Source: Plotosus lineatus
Lineage: Eukaryota; Chordata; Actinopteri; Siluriformes; Plotosidae
Assembly (NCBI GenBank): GCA_024760905.1
Contig: CM045734.1
Span: 2,681,747 to 2,745,746 of the forward strand
Reading direction: 5' to 3'
Length of the DNA: 64,000 bases
The position numbers were made by a program, and so were the translations under genes. Shown here one piece after another: positions 1 to 11,129 of this stretch; position 1 is the first letter of the stretch; each line of letters begins with the position of its first letter. A model generated the notes under the pieces. The model made no database searches. It worked only from the letters and a program-made list of their open reading frames with translations, and had not been told where the DNA came from.

Positions 1-612
1 GACCTTATTTACACTGCGCTGACTCCCACTTACATTTCACATCAAATATAAAATACTACTTTTAACCTATAAAGCACTTAATGGTCTTGAGCCACATTAT
101 CATAGTGAACTTATCATTTACCATCCAACACGCCCCCTTAGGTCACAAAGTGCAGGATGCTTAGTGATACCCCGAATAATGCAGGTGGTAGCACTGGCCT
201 GCTGCACGGGGCGGAGTTTCTCTTACAAAACCCCACAGTTATGGAATAACCTTCCAGTTAATGTTCGGGACTTAGACACAGTCTCTGTTTTTAACGCGAG
301 GATGAAAACTCACTTGTTTAGTTGAGCAATTAGTTAAAAGGCTTTTATTATGTAAAGGAGCAGATCTGGGGTCTCAGGCATAGAGAGTTCCAGTAAACTG
401 TGATGTTGAGAACCTATCGCTCCCCCACTCTACATGCTCACCCAGGGCCAGTGACAGTGGGCTGGCTAATTGACCCAATTTCACTGGTTCCTCATGTCTT
501 CTTCCTTCTGGATCTCTCTCTCTTTTAGTTCTGCTACCACAGCCAGTCATGCCGGAGTCTCTGCTGCACTCAAAAATAATAAAATATTCTATTTATATTA
601 CACTACTATGAG

Positions 613-679
<67 letters not shown>

Positions 680-1190
680 GTTTTTGTTGAAGTACACACT
701 CTCCTTCTGGGATGCTGGTGATCGTGATCCTTCTAACTTTCTGAGTCCTGTGGTCAGTCCTGGTGTGGTGTTCCTGGCTGGGGTTCTCATCTTGGAAGCC
801 CCTCCCTCCTGCTGATGAAGAGCGATATGGATCCAGATGTGCACTGACAGACTGTGAACAGGACTTTTCACTGCTGGTGATATTAGCTCTCTTCCTCACA
901 ATTATTTAGGACTGACAGCTGTAGAACTAACCCACCCAAATGAAGATGGGTTTCGCTTTTGAATCCGGTTCCTCTCAAGGTTTCTTCCTTGCATCTGCTG
1001 GGGGAGTTTTTCCCCTCCACCATTGCCACGTGTGATGCTCATTAGGGATATGTAGGGGTTGTAGGAAATGTTTAAATTCTTTTATACTTTCTAAACTTTG
1101 ACTTTTTCTGTTTTACTGTGTAAAGCTGATTTGTGACCACGCCAATTGTAAAAAGTGCCATACAAATAAAACTGAACTGAATTGGATTGA
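1..1190 (+). mobile_element. L2-type LINE, 3' end of reverse transcriptase ORF plus 3' UTR
   Basis: Positions 35-325 read KILLLTYKALNGLEPHYHSE... WNNLPVNVRDLD... KTHLFS stop, the usual C-terminus of fish L2/CR1-group LINEs; one TGA replaces a Trp just upstream, near positions 20-22. The 3' UTR contains the typical segment tcaaggtttcttcc (about 977-990) and ends with a tacaaataaaactgaactg tail near 1162-1190. 5' truncated by the window edge. Confidence 0.75.
612..679. repeat. (CT)n microsatellite
   Basis: Nearly pure CT dinucleotides, inside the 3' UTR of the L2-type LINE. It makes spurious Ser-Leu / Arg-Glu reading frames. Confidence 0.95.
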
Positions 1191-1538
1191 ATGATGATGA
1201 AGAGGAAAATGATGATTATGATGATGATGATCGTGATGATGAAGACTAAAAGCAGGATCATGAGGGGGATTAGAATGATGATGATGATGATGAGGAGGAG
1301 GAGGAGGAAGATGATGATGACAGTGATGCCGAGGAATAAAAGCAGGATGATACTGAATGAGGAGGAGGCAGAAGAATTGAAGGATAATTATGATGATGAC
1401 AGTGATGATGAGGAGTAATAATGGGATAATAATGGGATTAGAATGACGATGAGGAGGAGGAGGAGGAGGAGGAGGAGGGAGATGATTTTGATGACAGTGA
1501 TGATGAGGAGTAAGAGCAGGGTTGTAATGGGGATTAGA

Positions 1539-1569
<31 letters not shown>

Positions 1570-1654
1570 GAAGGAGGAGGAGGAGGAGGAGGAAGAGGAT
1601 TATGATGACGGTGATGATTAGGAGTGAGATGAGGTTGATATGGTTAATAATGCT

Positions 1655-1685
<31 letters not shown>

Positions 1686-1905
1686 AGGAGGAGGAGGAGG
1701 GGGAGGAGGAGGAGGAGGAGGAGGAGGATTATGATGACAGTGATGATTAGGAGTGAGATGAGGTTGATATGTTTAATAATGCTGAAGAAGAAGATGATGA
1801 TGACGATGATGATGATGATGATGATAAGGATAAGGATGATGAAGATGATTCTGATAATCATAATGAAGACACTAATGATAATGACAATGATGAAGAGATG
1901 AAGGA
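1190..1905. repeat. degenerate ATG/GAG trinucleotide array
   Basis: About 700 nt of interleaved ATGATG and GAGGAG runs, with two longer similar units (about 1600-1700 and 1725-1790) that share gtgatgattaggagtgagat. It starts exactly where the LINE tail ends, so it probably grew from the tail. Reading frames in it (poly-Met/Arg or Ile/Leu) are low complexity, not genes. Confidence 0.9.
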
Positions 1906-1930
1906 TGAGGATGTAGTTCATGATGAAGTA

Positions 1931-2694
1931 AAGAAGGGTGTTTGATTTCATTTGACAATTTCTGCTGGGTTTTACATCTGTTAGTAAGTCTCAGAAGATA
2001 AATGTATCATTATAGTGTTTAATCATATTCTTCTCCTATCGGTGTACCAGGTGCTTGTTTCACTCAGCATGTTTTCAAGTGTTCCATTTCACGTGATTTT
2101 CAACCTTAGCATCTCATATTAAATGAGATAATGACAGATCATACACCTGGTGCTCTCAGTTCATTTCTTTGTTTTCTTTGTTTCAATCTCAACCATCATC
2201 ACGTGCCCTTCAACCTCATCAGGACTACTACATCAGAACTTGCTACATTTTTAGAACACTTGCTAGAAGGCCCTATTCCTGAGGATCCTTATCTCACGCC
2301 CTATATCGCATGTGACATAATGCACCTTGAACAGGGTACCCGAACTCAACCTGAAATTCATGAGCAGGCCACTCAGGTTTACTTTTGGTACTGTAACCCT
2401 CACTCTGCACTCTTATCTAGTCTCACCATTGACCAAGGTACCCAGACTGCAGATATCCAAACTGCTGATGGCTCTCACTCCACTGATCCTGCTCCTGTTT
2501 ATTCATTGCCTTCACCCCTCTGGACCCCTTCCTCAACTCACTACTCTTTCCTGGACTCCCCATATGATTATACACCAACATCCCCGTCAACCCCCAGGTG
2601 CCATCTTCAAATGCGGACATGTCAATGCCAGAGATCCCCCGATGTGCCAATGTTTTTTCATTGTCCTCAGCCAAATGTTTCCTGATTTGCAATA
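1931..2694. other. unassigned sequence with an open frame of unclear status
   Basis: An open frame on the plus strand at 2131-2685 (184 codons, Pro/Ser/Thr-rich) has no motif I recognise. It lies directly upstream of a decayed LINE and could be its 5' part. I see no splice sites, promoter or homology that make it a host gene. Confidence 0.3.
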
Positions 2695-3879
2695 TTGATG
2701 AATAAATATTCCCTTTACTCTGTGTCTCCTCTCAGTGTGGTTCTTTTGTGCTGGTACACTGTATTTGAGAAGCTACATGTTGCAAGATCCACCAAGATGC
2801 TATCAGTCATAATCCTGCTCAACCTTTCAGCAGCATTAGACACAACCAACCACGAGACTCTCTTGTCCATCCTTAGGAGTCTAGGAATTTATGGTTCAGC
2901 ATGGCAGTGGTTTGCTTTCTACCTAGAAGGCCTGCTAATACAAGGTTGCATGCAAAAGATCCACATCCTCACCATGCTGACGTTCCACTGGTGTTCCCCA
3001 TGGCTCAGTTCTTTTCCCACTTCTGTTCTCTCTTTATACGAAGTCCCTAGATGATATCATATCCTCAGATGGGTTCCCATACCATTGCATTGCAGATGAC
3101 ACTCAACTCTTTTTCTCTCTTTTCCTCCCTCAGACACTGATGTATCTGCACGGGTCTCTGCATGTCTGGCAAGTATCTTTTCATGGATGGCAGCTCACCA
3201 GCTGAAGCTTAATCCCAGCAAGACTGGATTGTTGTTTATCCCAACTGACTCACCCCCAAATCAAGATCTTGCAATCTCCTTAAACAACGTTGTGATCTCT
3301 CCTTCAGGCATTGCATGAAGCTTTGGAGTAATCATGGTCTATCCTTCTCTTCTCATATCATTAATATTTCTTGATCATGTTGATTTCTTTTCTTTAACAT
3401 CTGCAGGATTTGTCCATTTCTTTCCAGTAAGGCCACTCAGATACTTGTTCAATCCCTTGTCATCTCAAGACTAGATTACTGCAAACTCACACTGGCAGGT
3501 CAACTTTTGAGTGCTATTTGACCTCTGCAAATGATCCAGAATGCAGGAGCATGGCTTGCCATCCCAAATTTCCCCACACCACACCACTAATATGCCTTCC
3601 TGTAGCCACTCACATTTCATTTAAAACCCTTATGCATACCTACAGAGCCAAAAATGGACCTGCACCTCTCAACCTCAAAGCATTCTCTCAGATCCTCCAG
3701 CACTGTGAGACTAATCTCTCCCCTACCAAGAGACAAGGGGAAAATGCACCTAAACTCTTCTCTGTTCTGGCACTAAGATAGTAGAATCAACTTCCTCTGA
3801 ATATCCTTACCGCTGAGTCACTGGGGATCTTCAAACGATGGCTGAAAACTTGCCTTTTTCGGGAATACTTAGATTAACA

Positions 3880-3930
<51 letters not shown>

Positions 3931-4038
3931 CGCACACAGTACAAGAATGTACTCACTGATAGAGACTTCAAAGCTTCTGTAAGTTGCTCTGGATAAGAGA
4001 GTCTGCTAAATACTGTACTGTAAATGTAAATGTAAATG
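2695..4038 (+). mobile_element. decayed L2-type LINE with classic fish 3' tail
   Basis: Reverse transcriptase remnants in several frames: LNLSAALDTTNHETLL (around 2818), the catalytic box as [10 protein letters not shown] (around 3090, Tyr to Ile), then a C-terminal part to KRWLKTCLFREYLD near 3870. The 3' end (about 3970-4038) is gctctggataagagagtctg followed by taaatgtaaatg units, the tail shared by many fish L2 elements. Frameshifts and stops throughout. Confidence 0.75.
3882..3938. repeat. (CA)n microsatellite
   Basis: Long CA run with two CG variants near its end, in the 3' UTR of the LINE. Confidence 0.95.
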
Positions 4039-4417
4039 CTGTGCCCCCTAATTACGAATAATTTTGCTTTTCAGTGCGCATGGTGTGCTTGTGTGGGTTT
4101 CCTTCAGGTACACTGGTGGTTCACTTCAGAAAATGAATGAGTGAATGAATACAAATCTTATTATTGGTGCAGTTTGAGCAAAAATGCAATTATTCCACCA
4201 ATATCACTTTATTTTCATTTCATGTGAGATTCTAGGAGGGTTTAGACTAATGCCCCATCAGCCTCCTGTGCAAAAGATATGGACACAGGATTACAGTAAG
4301 CAGCAGCACTCACTCCCTGGATGCACCTCACTACACCCTGATCAGTCACAGGTATTTACCATTTCCCACAAATCAGACACAATATGCACTATATAATATG
4401 TTCATTCATTCTTTTTT

Positions 4418-4640
4418 TCAACCGTTTAATCCTAATTAGGGTCTCGGGGAGGTCCTCAGGGCGAGGGCAGTATACACCATGGACAGCTCATCAGGCCATT
4501 GCAGGGCAGAAACAAACAGATGGCTCAGCCAGCTTTTTATGAAAGTCAGCAATGGATCTTTAACATGAACCTCCCACCACAGACAGTGAGAGACACAACT
4601 GGCCTTTAACAACCCATTGAACTGCACTGGACTGAACTGC
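4418..4640 (-). mobile_element. chimeric SINE copy
   Basis: Starts with the reverse complement of the DANA-like SINE tail (taatcctaattagggtc...) and continues into the body of the other SINE family (gaaagtcagcaatgg, gacagtgagagacac). Truncated before the tRNA-like head. Confidence 0.65.
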
Positions 4641-4650
4641 ACTGCACAGC

Positions 4651-4656
4651 AGAGAG

Positions 4657-4710
<54 letters not shown>
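4651..4710. repeat. (GA)n microsatellite
   Basis: About 60 nt of near-perfect AG repeats directly after the SINE fragment. Confidence 0.95.
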
Positions 4711-4716
<6 letters not shown>

Positions 4717-4734
4717 GCCTTTTTTTTTTTTCAT

Positions 4735-4835
4735 GTGATGGCCTGGCAAGCTGTCCAGGGTACACTCTGCCCTTGCTCAGTGTCAGCTGAGATGGACAGC
4801 AGCCTCCCCATCACCCTAATTAAGATTAAGTGTAT
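4735..4835 (+). mobile_element. DANA-like SINE tail fragment
   Basis: gatggcctggcaagctgtcc through ctgagatggacagcagcctc and accctaattaagattaag, the 3' part of the DANA-like SINE. Confidence 0.6.
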
Positions 4836-4964
4836 CAGAAAATGATTTAATGAAAGTTTTTGAATTGCATTTTTTTTTCCGGATGATTGTGAGTGAGATG
4901 ATTTTTTCATTGAGTAGGGAAGGATGTGTACAAACATGCACAAGGCTCACAACCTTCAATTGCT

Positions 4965-5038
4965 CGGTTGTATAAAAATGATAATTGTAATGTAAGTATC
5001 TAATGGATAAGAGCATCTGCCAAATGCTGTAAATGTAA
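4965..5038 (+). mobile_element. L2-type LINE tail fragment
   Basis: ggataagagcatctgccaaa then tgctgtaaatgtaaaa, matching the tail at 3990-4038. Confidence 0.6.
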
Positions 5039-5039
5039 A

Positions 5040-5290
5040 ATGTTCATTAATTTTCTGAACCACTTAATCCTAATTCGGGTCGCGGGGAGACAGGTGCCCA
5101 TGTCAGCCAACTCCGGGTGAAGCAGAGTACAACCTGAACAGCTCACCAGGCCATCGTAGGGCAGAGACACACTGATGGCGAGGCAGCTTCTCTTGTTGAA
5201 AGTCAGCAATGGTTCTTTAACATGAACCTCTCACCATAGACAGTGAGAAACACGGCAGGCCTTTGATAACCCAGTAAGTGCACTGGGGGG
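5040..5290 (-). mobile_element. chimeric SINE copy
   Basis: Same arrangement as at 4418-4640: DANA-like tail (cttaatcctaattcgggtcg) joined to the second SINE body (agtcagcaatggttcttta, tttgataacccagtaag). Confidence 0.7.
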
Positions 5291-5639
5291 AATGTAAAAT
5301 GTAAAATTTTAACAATAACATTTTCAATACTGTTTAAATTTAATTTGTTATTCCAATTAAGTGAATACATTTATATTATGGATTAGCATGATCATTTAAG
5401 AGCATTTTGTGTCAAATAATGTTGTTTGTCTTTTTCAAATCTTCTCAGTTTTGAAAAAAAAAATGTAATTAGAACTAAAATAATACTAAAGCAGCCAGAA
5501 TTTAATAAGCACATTTTTTTTCTTTTTGTTCAATGTTTCTGCAGATTAACTGTCAGATTTGACTTTAATTAAAATTATTAAACTGTTATTATTATTATTA
5601 TTATTATTATTATATTACGGTATAGTTAAAAAAATGATA
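5291..5639. other. AT-rich spacer
   Basis: No coding pattern seen. Contains an (ATT)n run at about 5586-5614. Confidence 0.6.
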
Positions 5640-6123
5640 TGCAGCAGAGAGGGATCGAGTGATCCTGGCACATCGGTCTTGTGAGGCTCATCATCAGCTC
5701 AGGGCCGTCACCCTCTCTACACGTAGTACAAACAGCGGATGGGATTTCTCTTAGGAAGCACCGCCTAGTCGAACCCACCAAAACCTTTCCGGAGAATATG
5801 TAGACTCCCCAACACTGCAGCCTTCTGCATTGCCCCAACTGTCAGAAGAGCTGTGTTCCCGATACCAAACCTGGACACTCTCTTCATCTGTGTCAGTAGA
5901 TCAGGCGATACCATACCAAGGCTGCGGATGATAATGGAGAGTCGGACGGCTGTGTAATTTGGATACGAGAGGAGTTCAATAAGTAATGCCGCTGACCCTC
6001 TTTCCATTGTCTGATCTTGCTGAAATTTTGCATGTGCAATGATGTATATCTCTGTGGGTTACGTGGCAAAGTACACCTCTAAGCTAATTGTGGTTTCTGA
6101 TTTACAAGTGTTTGAACTGAGTC

Positions 6124-6698
6124 TCAACAATCCAGCGCAATGGAGAGTGTGGAAAAGAGGTGAAGAAGCGCGTGCAGGCAGGTTGGAATGGATGGAGAAA
6201 AGTGTCCGGTGTGATGTGTGATAGGAGAGTATCGGCAAGAATGAAGGGAAAAGTGTACAAGACGGTGATGAGGCCAGCAATGTTGTATGGTTTAGAGACA
6301 GTGGCCCTGGGGAAAAGACAGGAGTCAGAGTTGGAGGTAGCAGAGATGAAAATGTTGAGGTTCTCTTTGGGAGTAACGAGGATAGATAGGATCAGAAATG
6401 AGTACATCAGAGGGACAGCACATGTTAGATGTTTTGGAGACAAAGTCAGAGAGGCTAGATTGAGATGGTTTGGACATGTACAGAGGAGGGATAGTGAGTA
6501 TATTGGTCGTAGGATGCTGAGGTTGGAACTACCAGGCAAAAGGCCCAGAGGAAGACCAAAGAGAAGATTTATGGATGCAGTGAAGGCGGACATGAAGGTC
6601 GTTGGAGTAAGAGTAGAAGATGCAGAGGATAGGGAGAGATGGAGGCAGATCATTTGCTGTGGCGACCCCTGAAGGGAACAGCCGAAAGGAAAAGAAGA
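6124..6698 (+). mobile_element. 5'-truncated RTE-clade LINE inside the mariner
   Basis: Encodes the C-terminal part of the RTE polyprotein ([20 protein letters not shown] start, [33 protein letters not shown], stop) and ends with gtggcgacccctgaagggaa and an AAGAAG-type tail. It is flanked by a perfect 10-bp duplication gaactgagtc (6114-6123 and 6699-6708). The open frame is intact over 170 codons, so it is a fairly young insertion. Confidence 0.92.
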
Positions 6699-6717
6699 GA
6701 ACTGAGTCAGGTGTGAA

Positions 6718-7675
6718 ATGGAGCCCGTTGAGTGAGCCGTTTTTTGGTATTTGAAAGGACGCACACCACAGGAGACTTGTGATGAGATAAAAGAAACTTA
6801 TGGTGATAATGCCCCATCATATGATCTTGTAAAAACCTGGCATTGTGAATTCAAACATGGTCGGAAGTCTGTGGAAACAGCTCCCAGATTCGGTCGCCCT
6901 TCCCCCTTCTGCCATTGATGGGGGATCTGTCCCTCAAGTTGAGGCTGCCATTTTGGAAGATCGGTGCATTACTATTCGCCAAATAGCCCAAGAGGTCAAG
7001 ATTAGTACAGGGTCTGTGGAAACGATCATTCATGATCATTTGCATATAATAAGGTGTCTGCCAGATTGATTCCCAGGTTGCTCACACCTTTCCAGAAGCG
7101 AGAAAGCATTGAGTGCTGGAGGATGAATTTGGAGATGTGCCAATGTTATGAGTCAAAGTTTTTCAAAAGACTGATTACACAGGATGAAACCTGGGTCTAT
7201 CACTGTGATCCAGAGACCAAAACCCAGTCACTGCAGTGGAAGCACTTGGACTCACCACCTTCAAAGAAGGCAAGGGTGCAGGCCTTCGCTGGCAAGGTCA
7301 TGCTCACAGTCTTCTGGGACCACGACGGAGTAGTGATGACAGATTTCCTGGCAAAGGGTACCACAATTACAGGAGACTATTAATGCTTCACTTTTGAGGA
7401 AATTAAGAGAAGCTATCAAAATCAAGATCAACAAAGGTATCCTCCTCCTGCAGGACAACGCTCCGGTCCAAAACTCGCATGTTGCCAGGTCAGCAGCACG
7501 GGCGCGTGGCTATGAAATCCTCCTCCATCCTCCCTGCTCTCCTGACCTTGCACCCTCTGACTTTCACCTCTTTCCAGCCATGAAGTTGTTTTTGATAGGA
7601 AAGTGTTCCCCAGATGATGCAGCCTTGATTTCTGAAGTCACATCGTGGTTGGAGGACCAACCTGGGGTGTTCTAA
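6718..7675 (+). pseudogene. mariner transposase, inactivated
   Basis: Begins MEPVE followed by a TGA, then AVFWYLKGRTPQETCDEIKE; a frameshift near 6905; then ILEDRCITIRQIAQEVKIS, TQDETWVYHCDPETK (first catalytic Asp), LLQDNAPVQNSHVA (second Asp) and HPPCSPDLAPSDFHLFP (third Asp of the DD34D class). At least one nonsense codon and frameshifts near 6905, 7065 and 7385 preclude function. Confidence 0.88.
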
Positions 7676-8400
7676 AAACGGTCTCCAGAGCTGCATCAAA
7701 TGATGGGAGAAAAACATAACTCTCAATGGTTCCTCTGTAGAGAAAGACTAATAACTGTTGCAAGTTTTGTGGCTCGACTGCTATGGGAAATGGGTCAGAG
7801 GCATTATTTATTGAACGCCCCTCGTACAACGAGACATTTCATAGGCGAGGTCTGCATATTTTGTATGCTTTTCCTGAATCTTGCCAATCATATTGCTGTC
7901 AGAAGGAACAGCAAATTCAATAATATTAATAATTTCAATTGGGCTTATCAAACAGAACAAAATCAGGCTTATTGACTTTAATTCTCTTCAGGCTGTGAAT
8001 GGGACGATTCCAAAGAAGCTTAAAATGATCATTTTCCATGATGCCCTGGACATGATCAGCGCTGTACCATGGGTGGAGCCCAGAGTCAAAACCACAAGCA
8101 TGGCGAAGACGCTAGTAAAATGAGCGCGCCATGCCATCATTTCTTTTCAAGTAAGAAGTTTGTGCCAAAGCAGGACAACCACTGACAAGGTGTTGAACAG
8201 TCTCACTCAATTTCATTACACAATCTACATTCGGGATTGACGTTTTTGCTTAAAATATTACATTGGCGATTGCGTGTAGGAAGGGACTGGACCTGAGCGG
8301 CAAAAAGAAAGCCCTCAGTTTCACTTTTGATACCAGCCGACTTCACCCGGGCGAAGGAGTCAGAAGGATTATTGTTCTGTTCAACACACTGCACATAAAC

Positions 8401-9058
8401 ATGATTCAGCAGCTTTGCAGAAAGTCACTCCTTGAATTGGAGACTCTGAGCTGATTTTGTAAATGACGCCACCTGGTTGACACACATTGATGTACCGTCC
8501 AGCAGTACCTGGCCATCAACACAATCAGGAGCAAGTGCAGAGTAAAATACGATCATTGATTGACATATATAAATGATTGAAATAGGAGCAAGGGTGGTGA
8601 GCTCGATTGTCTGACATGATCCTTCTTGTAAGGCGATCAAGGCCCATGAGGTCATCTTTTGTCCAGTCTATGATACCAAACGAATGACAGGACAGGCACT
8701 GCAAAAGTATCTGTGGCTTTGACTTTGTTTCTTTTGTTTACCTCTGAACTCCAGATCTTTTTGAGATGAGATTTGTACTCTGCTCATAGCTTATTTTTGA
8801 TGTGGGATATTTCTGAGATGCTCAATAACTCCTCCCCTTCTTAACTCAACAGATCTGTTGTTGTTGTTGATTTATTTATTTATTTATTTATTTTTATTAG
8901 ATAAACTTGTTCTTTAAATATAATTGACATTCAGGACCATAAAACATATTTTACTGCCCCATAAGTTTATACTCGACTGATGTTCTGGTAACTCTGTACT
9001 GACACCTTGTGTTCACAGGGAACAGAGACATAAGGTACAATAAGAATTTGCAAATACT
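8401..9058. other. unassigned sequence
   Basis: The part to about 8650 may be the 5' continuation of the R2-type LINE but shows no clear motif. There is a (TTTA)n run around 8868-8898. No gene seen. Confidence 0.4.

Positions 9059-9109
<51 letters not shown>
9059..9109. repeat. (AAT)n microsatellite
   Basis: About 16 AAT units. Confidence 0.95.
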
Positions 9110-9110
<1 letters not shown>

Positions 9111-9180
9111 CTGTGATAAAAATGGCAGATTGATAAAGATATATAAATAGCATCATTAATTTTATATTTATTGTTTGAAC

Positions 9181-9535
9181 CTGGGTGGCATGGTGGTGTA
9201 GTGATTAGTATGTCCACCTCACAGCTAGAAGGTCCCGGGTTCTGAGTCCCAGCTCGGGTGCTTCTGTGTGGAGTTTCCATGTTCTCCCCGTGCTTGTGTG
9301 GGTTTCCTCCGATTTCTTCCCACAGTCCAAAAACACGCACAACCAGTAATTGGCTCTTCCAAATCACCCCAAAGTGTGAGTGTGAGTATGAATGGTTGTG
9401 TGAGTGTTAGCCCTGCAATAGCCTGACGATCTGTCCAGGGAGTATCCCGCCCTCCCCCGGAGTCAGCTGAGATGGCCGGCCTCCCTACGACCCAAGTTAG
9501 GATTAGATGATTTAGAAAATGAATGTTTGAATCAG
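9181..9535 (+). mobile_element. DANA-like tRNA-derived SINE, near full length
   Basis: Head ggtggcatggtggtgtagtg with an A-box-like site and ggtcccgggttctgagtccc (degenerate B box), body gtgtggagtttccatgttct, tail ending ttagaaaatgaatg. The body is the part shared with zebrafish DANA elements. Confidence 0.8.
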
Positions 9536-9784
9536 GTAATACAAGAACAAAAATTGCATAACAGATATCAACATATGTTCTTTATAATTAATGAAACAAT
9601 AAAAATAAAAAAAATAGAATACACACAAAAAAATCTTTAAAAGTGGTTCTAAAAAACCTAAAAAAAAAAAGTCTTAAAATTTGCACAATCGTGTGCAATG
9701 TTACTGAATAGTGTTTCTAGCATTTAGCACATACATGATCAGAAGCTGAATAGTTCTGTATATGTAAAACATGGGAGTTATTTA

Positions 9785-9793
9785 CATTATTAC

Positions 9794-9833
<40 letters not shown>
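9785..9833. repeat. (ATT)n microsatellite
   Basis: Perfect ATT units directly preceding a hAT-type element. Confidence 0.95.
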
Positions 9834-10557
9834 TGGGCTGCACCAATACCACTATCAGACTGATACTTTTGCTAAAGATGCTTTTCGTATTTGTAATTAA
9901 GTTGCCGATACCACTCAGTGATACCAATCAAATGTATAGCACTGTCGCTGCATGCGATTTGATGTCGAGCCCGATTTCGGTGTCTAAGAGGACACAACGA
10001 GATGGAAAATCTGATCAGACATTCTGCGCACAAGCTGCTAGCATGTAGATTTTCACTGAGAATAGTCAAGAATGTCTGAGTAAAAGTAACAGGGAATGAC
10101 GGTGTCGAAAGTCAGAAATGAAAGCACATTGTTCTGCACTAACTATTTGATTAAGCATCTGAAAACCGTCCACACACACACAGACAAATACTGTATATAT
10201 ATATATATATATACAGTATATAAGCCCCACTCCCACGGATCTGGAACGGATTAATTTCGTAAGGTGAGGTACCACTGTAATTTCATTTTGACGAATGCGG
10301 TGACACTGTCCTTTTGACGGCTTTTTTTGTTGAAACCAGAAATCTGTTCATTTGTGACTTGGAACTGCCTTCTGTTTATTGTACTCTTCAGAGGGGAAAA
10401 AATGCCTCCTAATTAATTTCATTTTCTTCGAAACCCAATCTGAAATATTAATATCGGTACTCACTATCAGCAAGCGCACAAATAAAAGTACACAAATAAA
10501 AGTACCCGTACTTTTATCAGTTTTTTTTTAGAAAACGTGGTATCAGTGCATCCCTAA
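9834..10557. mobile_element. hAT-type non-autonomous element
   Basis: Ends tgggctgcaccaataccac and (reverse complement of the right end) gggatgcactgataccac form inverted repeats. Flanks ttattatt (9826-9833) and ttagtatt (10558-10565) match at 7 of 8, but the left flank is microsatellite. The inside has a (TA)n run at about 10195-10220 and no transposase. Confidence 0.55.
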
Positions 10558-10682
10558 TTAGTATTGTGTTTATTAAAAATATCAAATATATTATGTATTA
10601 AAATATTAAATGTGAAATATTTGCGGTGGCTTCAGAATACATTTTCAGGTTGGCTGGTTGAAAACTTACCCAGTCAGTTAAT

Positions 10683-10720
10683 AATGAATGAATGAATGAA
10701 TGAATTAATTAATTAATTAA
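10683..10720. repeat. (GAAT)n/(TTAA)n tetranucleotide repeat
   Basis: gaatgaatgaatgaatgaat changing to taattaattaatt; in the 3' flank of the collagen gene. Confidence 0.9.
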
Positions 10721-10727
10721 AGCCCTG

Positions 10728-10733
10728 TTTATT
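10728..10733 (-). terminator. candidate polyadenylation signal of the collagen gene
   Basis: AATAAA on the minus strand about 240 nt past the stop codon. It is the first perfect hexamer downstream. A second one is near 10568. Cleavage site not determined. Confidence 0.4.
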
Positions 10734-10975
10734 TCATCACCAATTTTTTCACGACTGATCACCTGATCCGCGGCCGTGTGAGTAGTAGATATCACCCTAT
10801 TAAAAGAAAGACATTTCCAGACTGACATACCATTCATGAGTCAAACAGAAAGGAGGTGAATGGCCTGTAATCTCATGGCCGAAATAGGCTTTATCTGTCT
10901 CGGAAGGTTTGATAAGAGATCCACGGACTGACAGTAAGTCAGACTGAGTTTTCAGAATGAAAAGTTCTCTGAAAT

Positions 10976-11072
10976 TCAGAATGTCTGATGACAAAACTGT
11001 TTCTTCATGCACACCTGGCAGCGACTGATGACACTTGGATTGTCTTCCTTCAGTATCCGTGGTGTCGGTTTA
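10976..11072 (-). CDS. col4a3: collagen IV terminal coding exon
   Basis: 97 bp of coding sequence to a TGA stop at 10976-10978. It encodes [31 protein letters not shown]. Lys211 (the hydroxylysine partner of the sulfilimine bond) is present in RILKED. The C-terminus is a few residues longer than mammalian alpha 3 as I know it and adds a Cys. The acceptor (gtgtgtcag) ends a GT repeat and lacks a normal pyrimidine tract. Confidence 0.93.
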
Positions 11073-11074
11073 CT

Positions 11075-11129
<55 letters not shown>

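Larger units (their letters stand above)
5966..7824 (+). mobile_element. mariner-family DNA transposon
   Basis: 33-bp terminal inverted repeats at 5966-5998 and 7792-7824 agree at 29 positions (cgag.gg.gttcaataa). TA target duplications at 5964-5965 and 7825-7826. The inner sequence encodes a mariner transposase remnant and carries an RTE LINE in its 5' untranslated region. Confidence 0.93.
5640..8400 (-). mobile_element. R2-type (restriction-like endonuclease) LINE, C-terminal part, split by a mariner
   Basis: Read on the minus strand from about 8400: FLFAAQVQSLPTRNRQCN, a CCHC knuckle CRLCNEIEETVQHLVSGC, then NKPDFVLFDKP and IIEFAVPSDSN, which fit the PD...D core of restriction-like endonuclease LINEs. 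After the mariner the frame resumes in YPNYTAVRLSIIIRSLGMVS and ends AAVLGSLHILRKGFGGFD. The two halves join across the mariner at a TA. Stops and frameshifts near 8000-8130 make it a pseudogene. Confidence 0.75.

Noticed and set aside
1191..1951. Overlapping open frames on both strands (poly-Met/Arg and poly-Ile/Leu)
   Set aside because: They are translations of the ATG/GAG trinucleotide array, with no non-repetitive core.
2131..2685. 184-codon open frame as a possible host gene
   Set aside because: No motif, no splice structure, next to a decayed LINE; kept only as an unassigned stretch.
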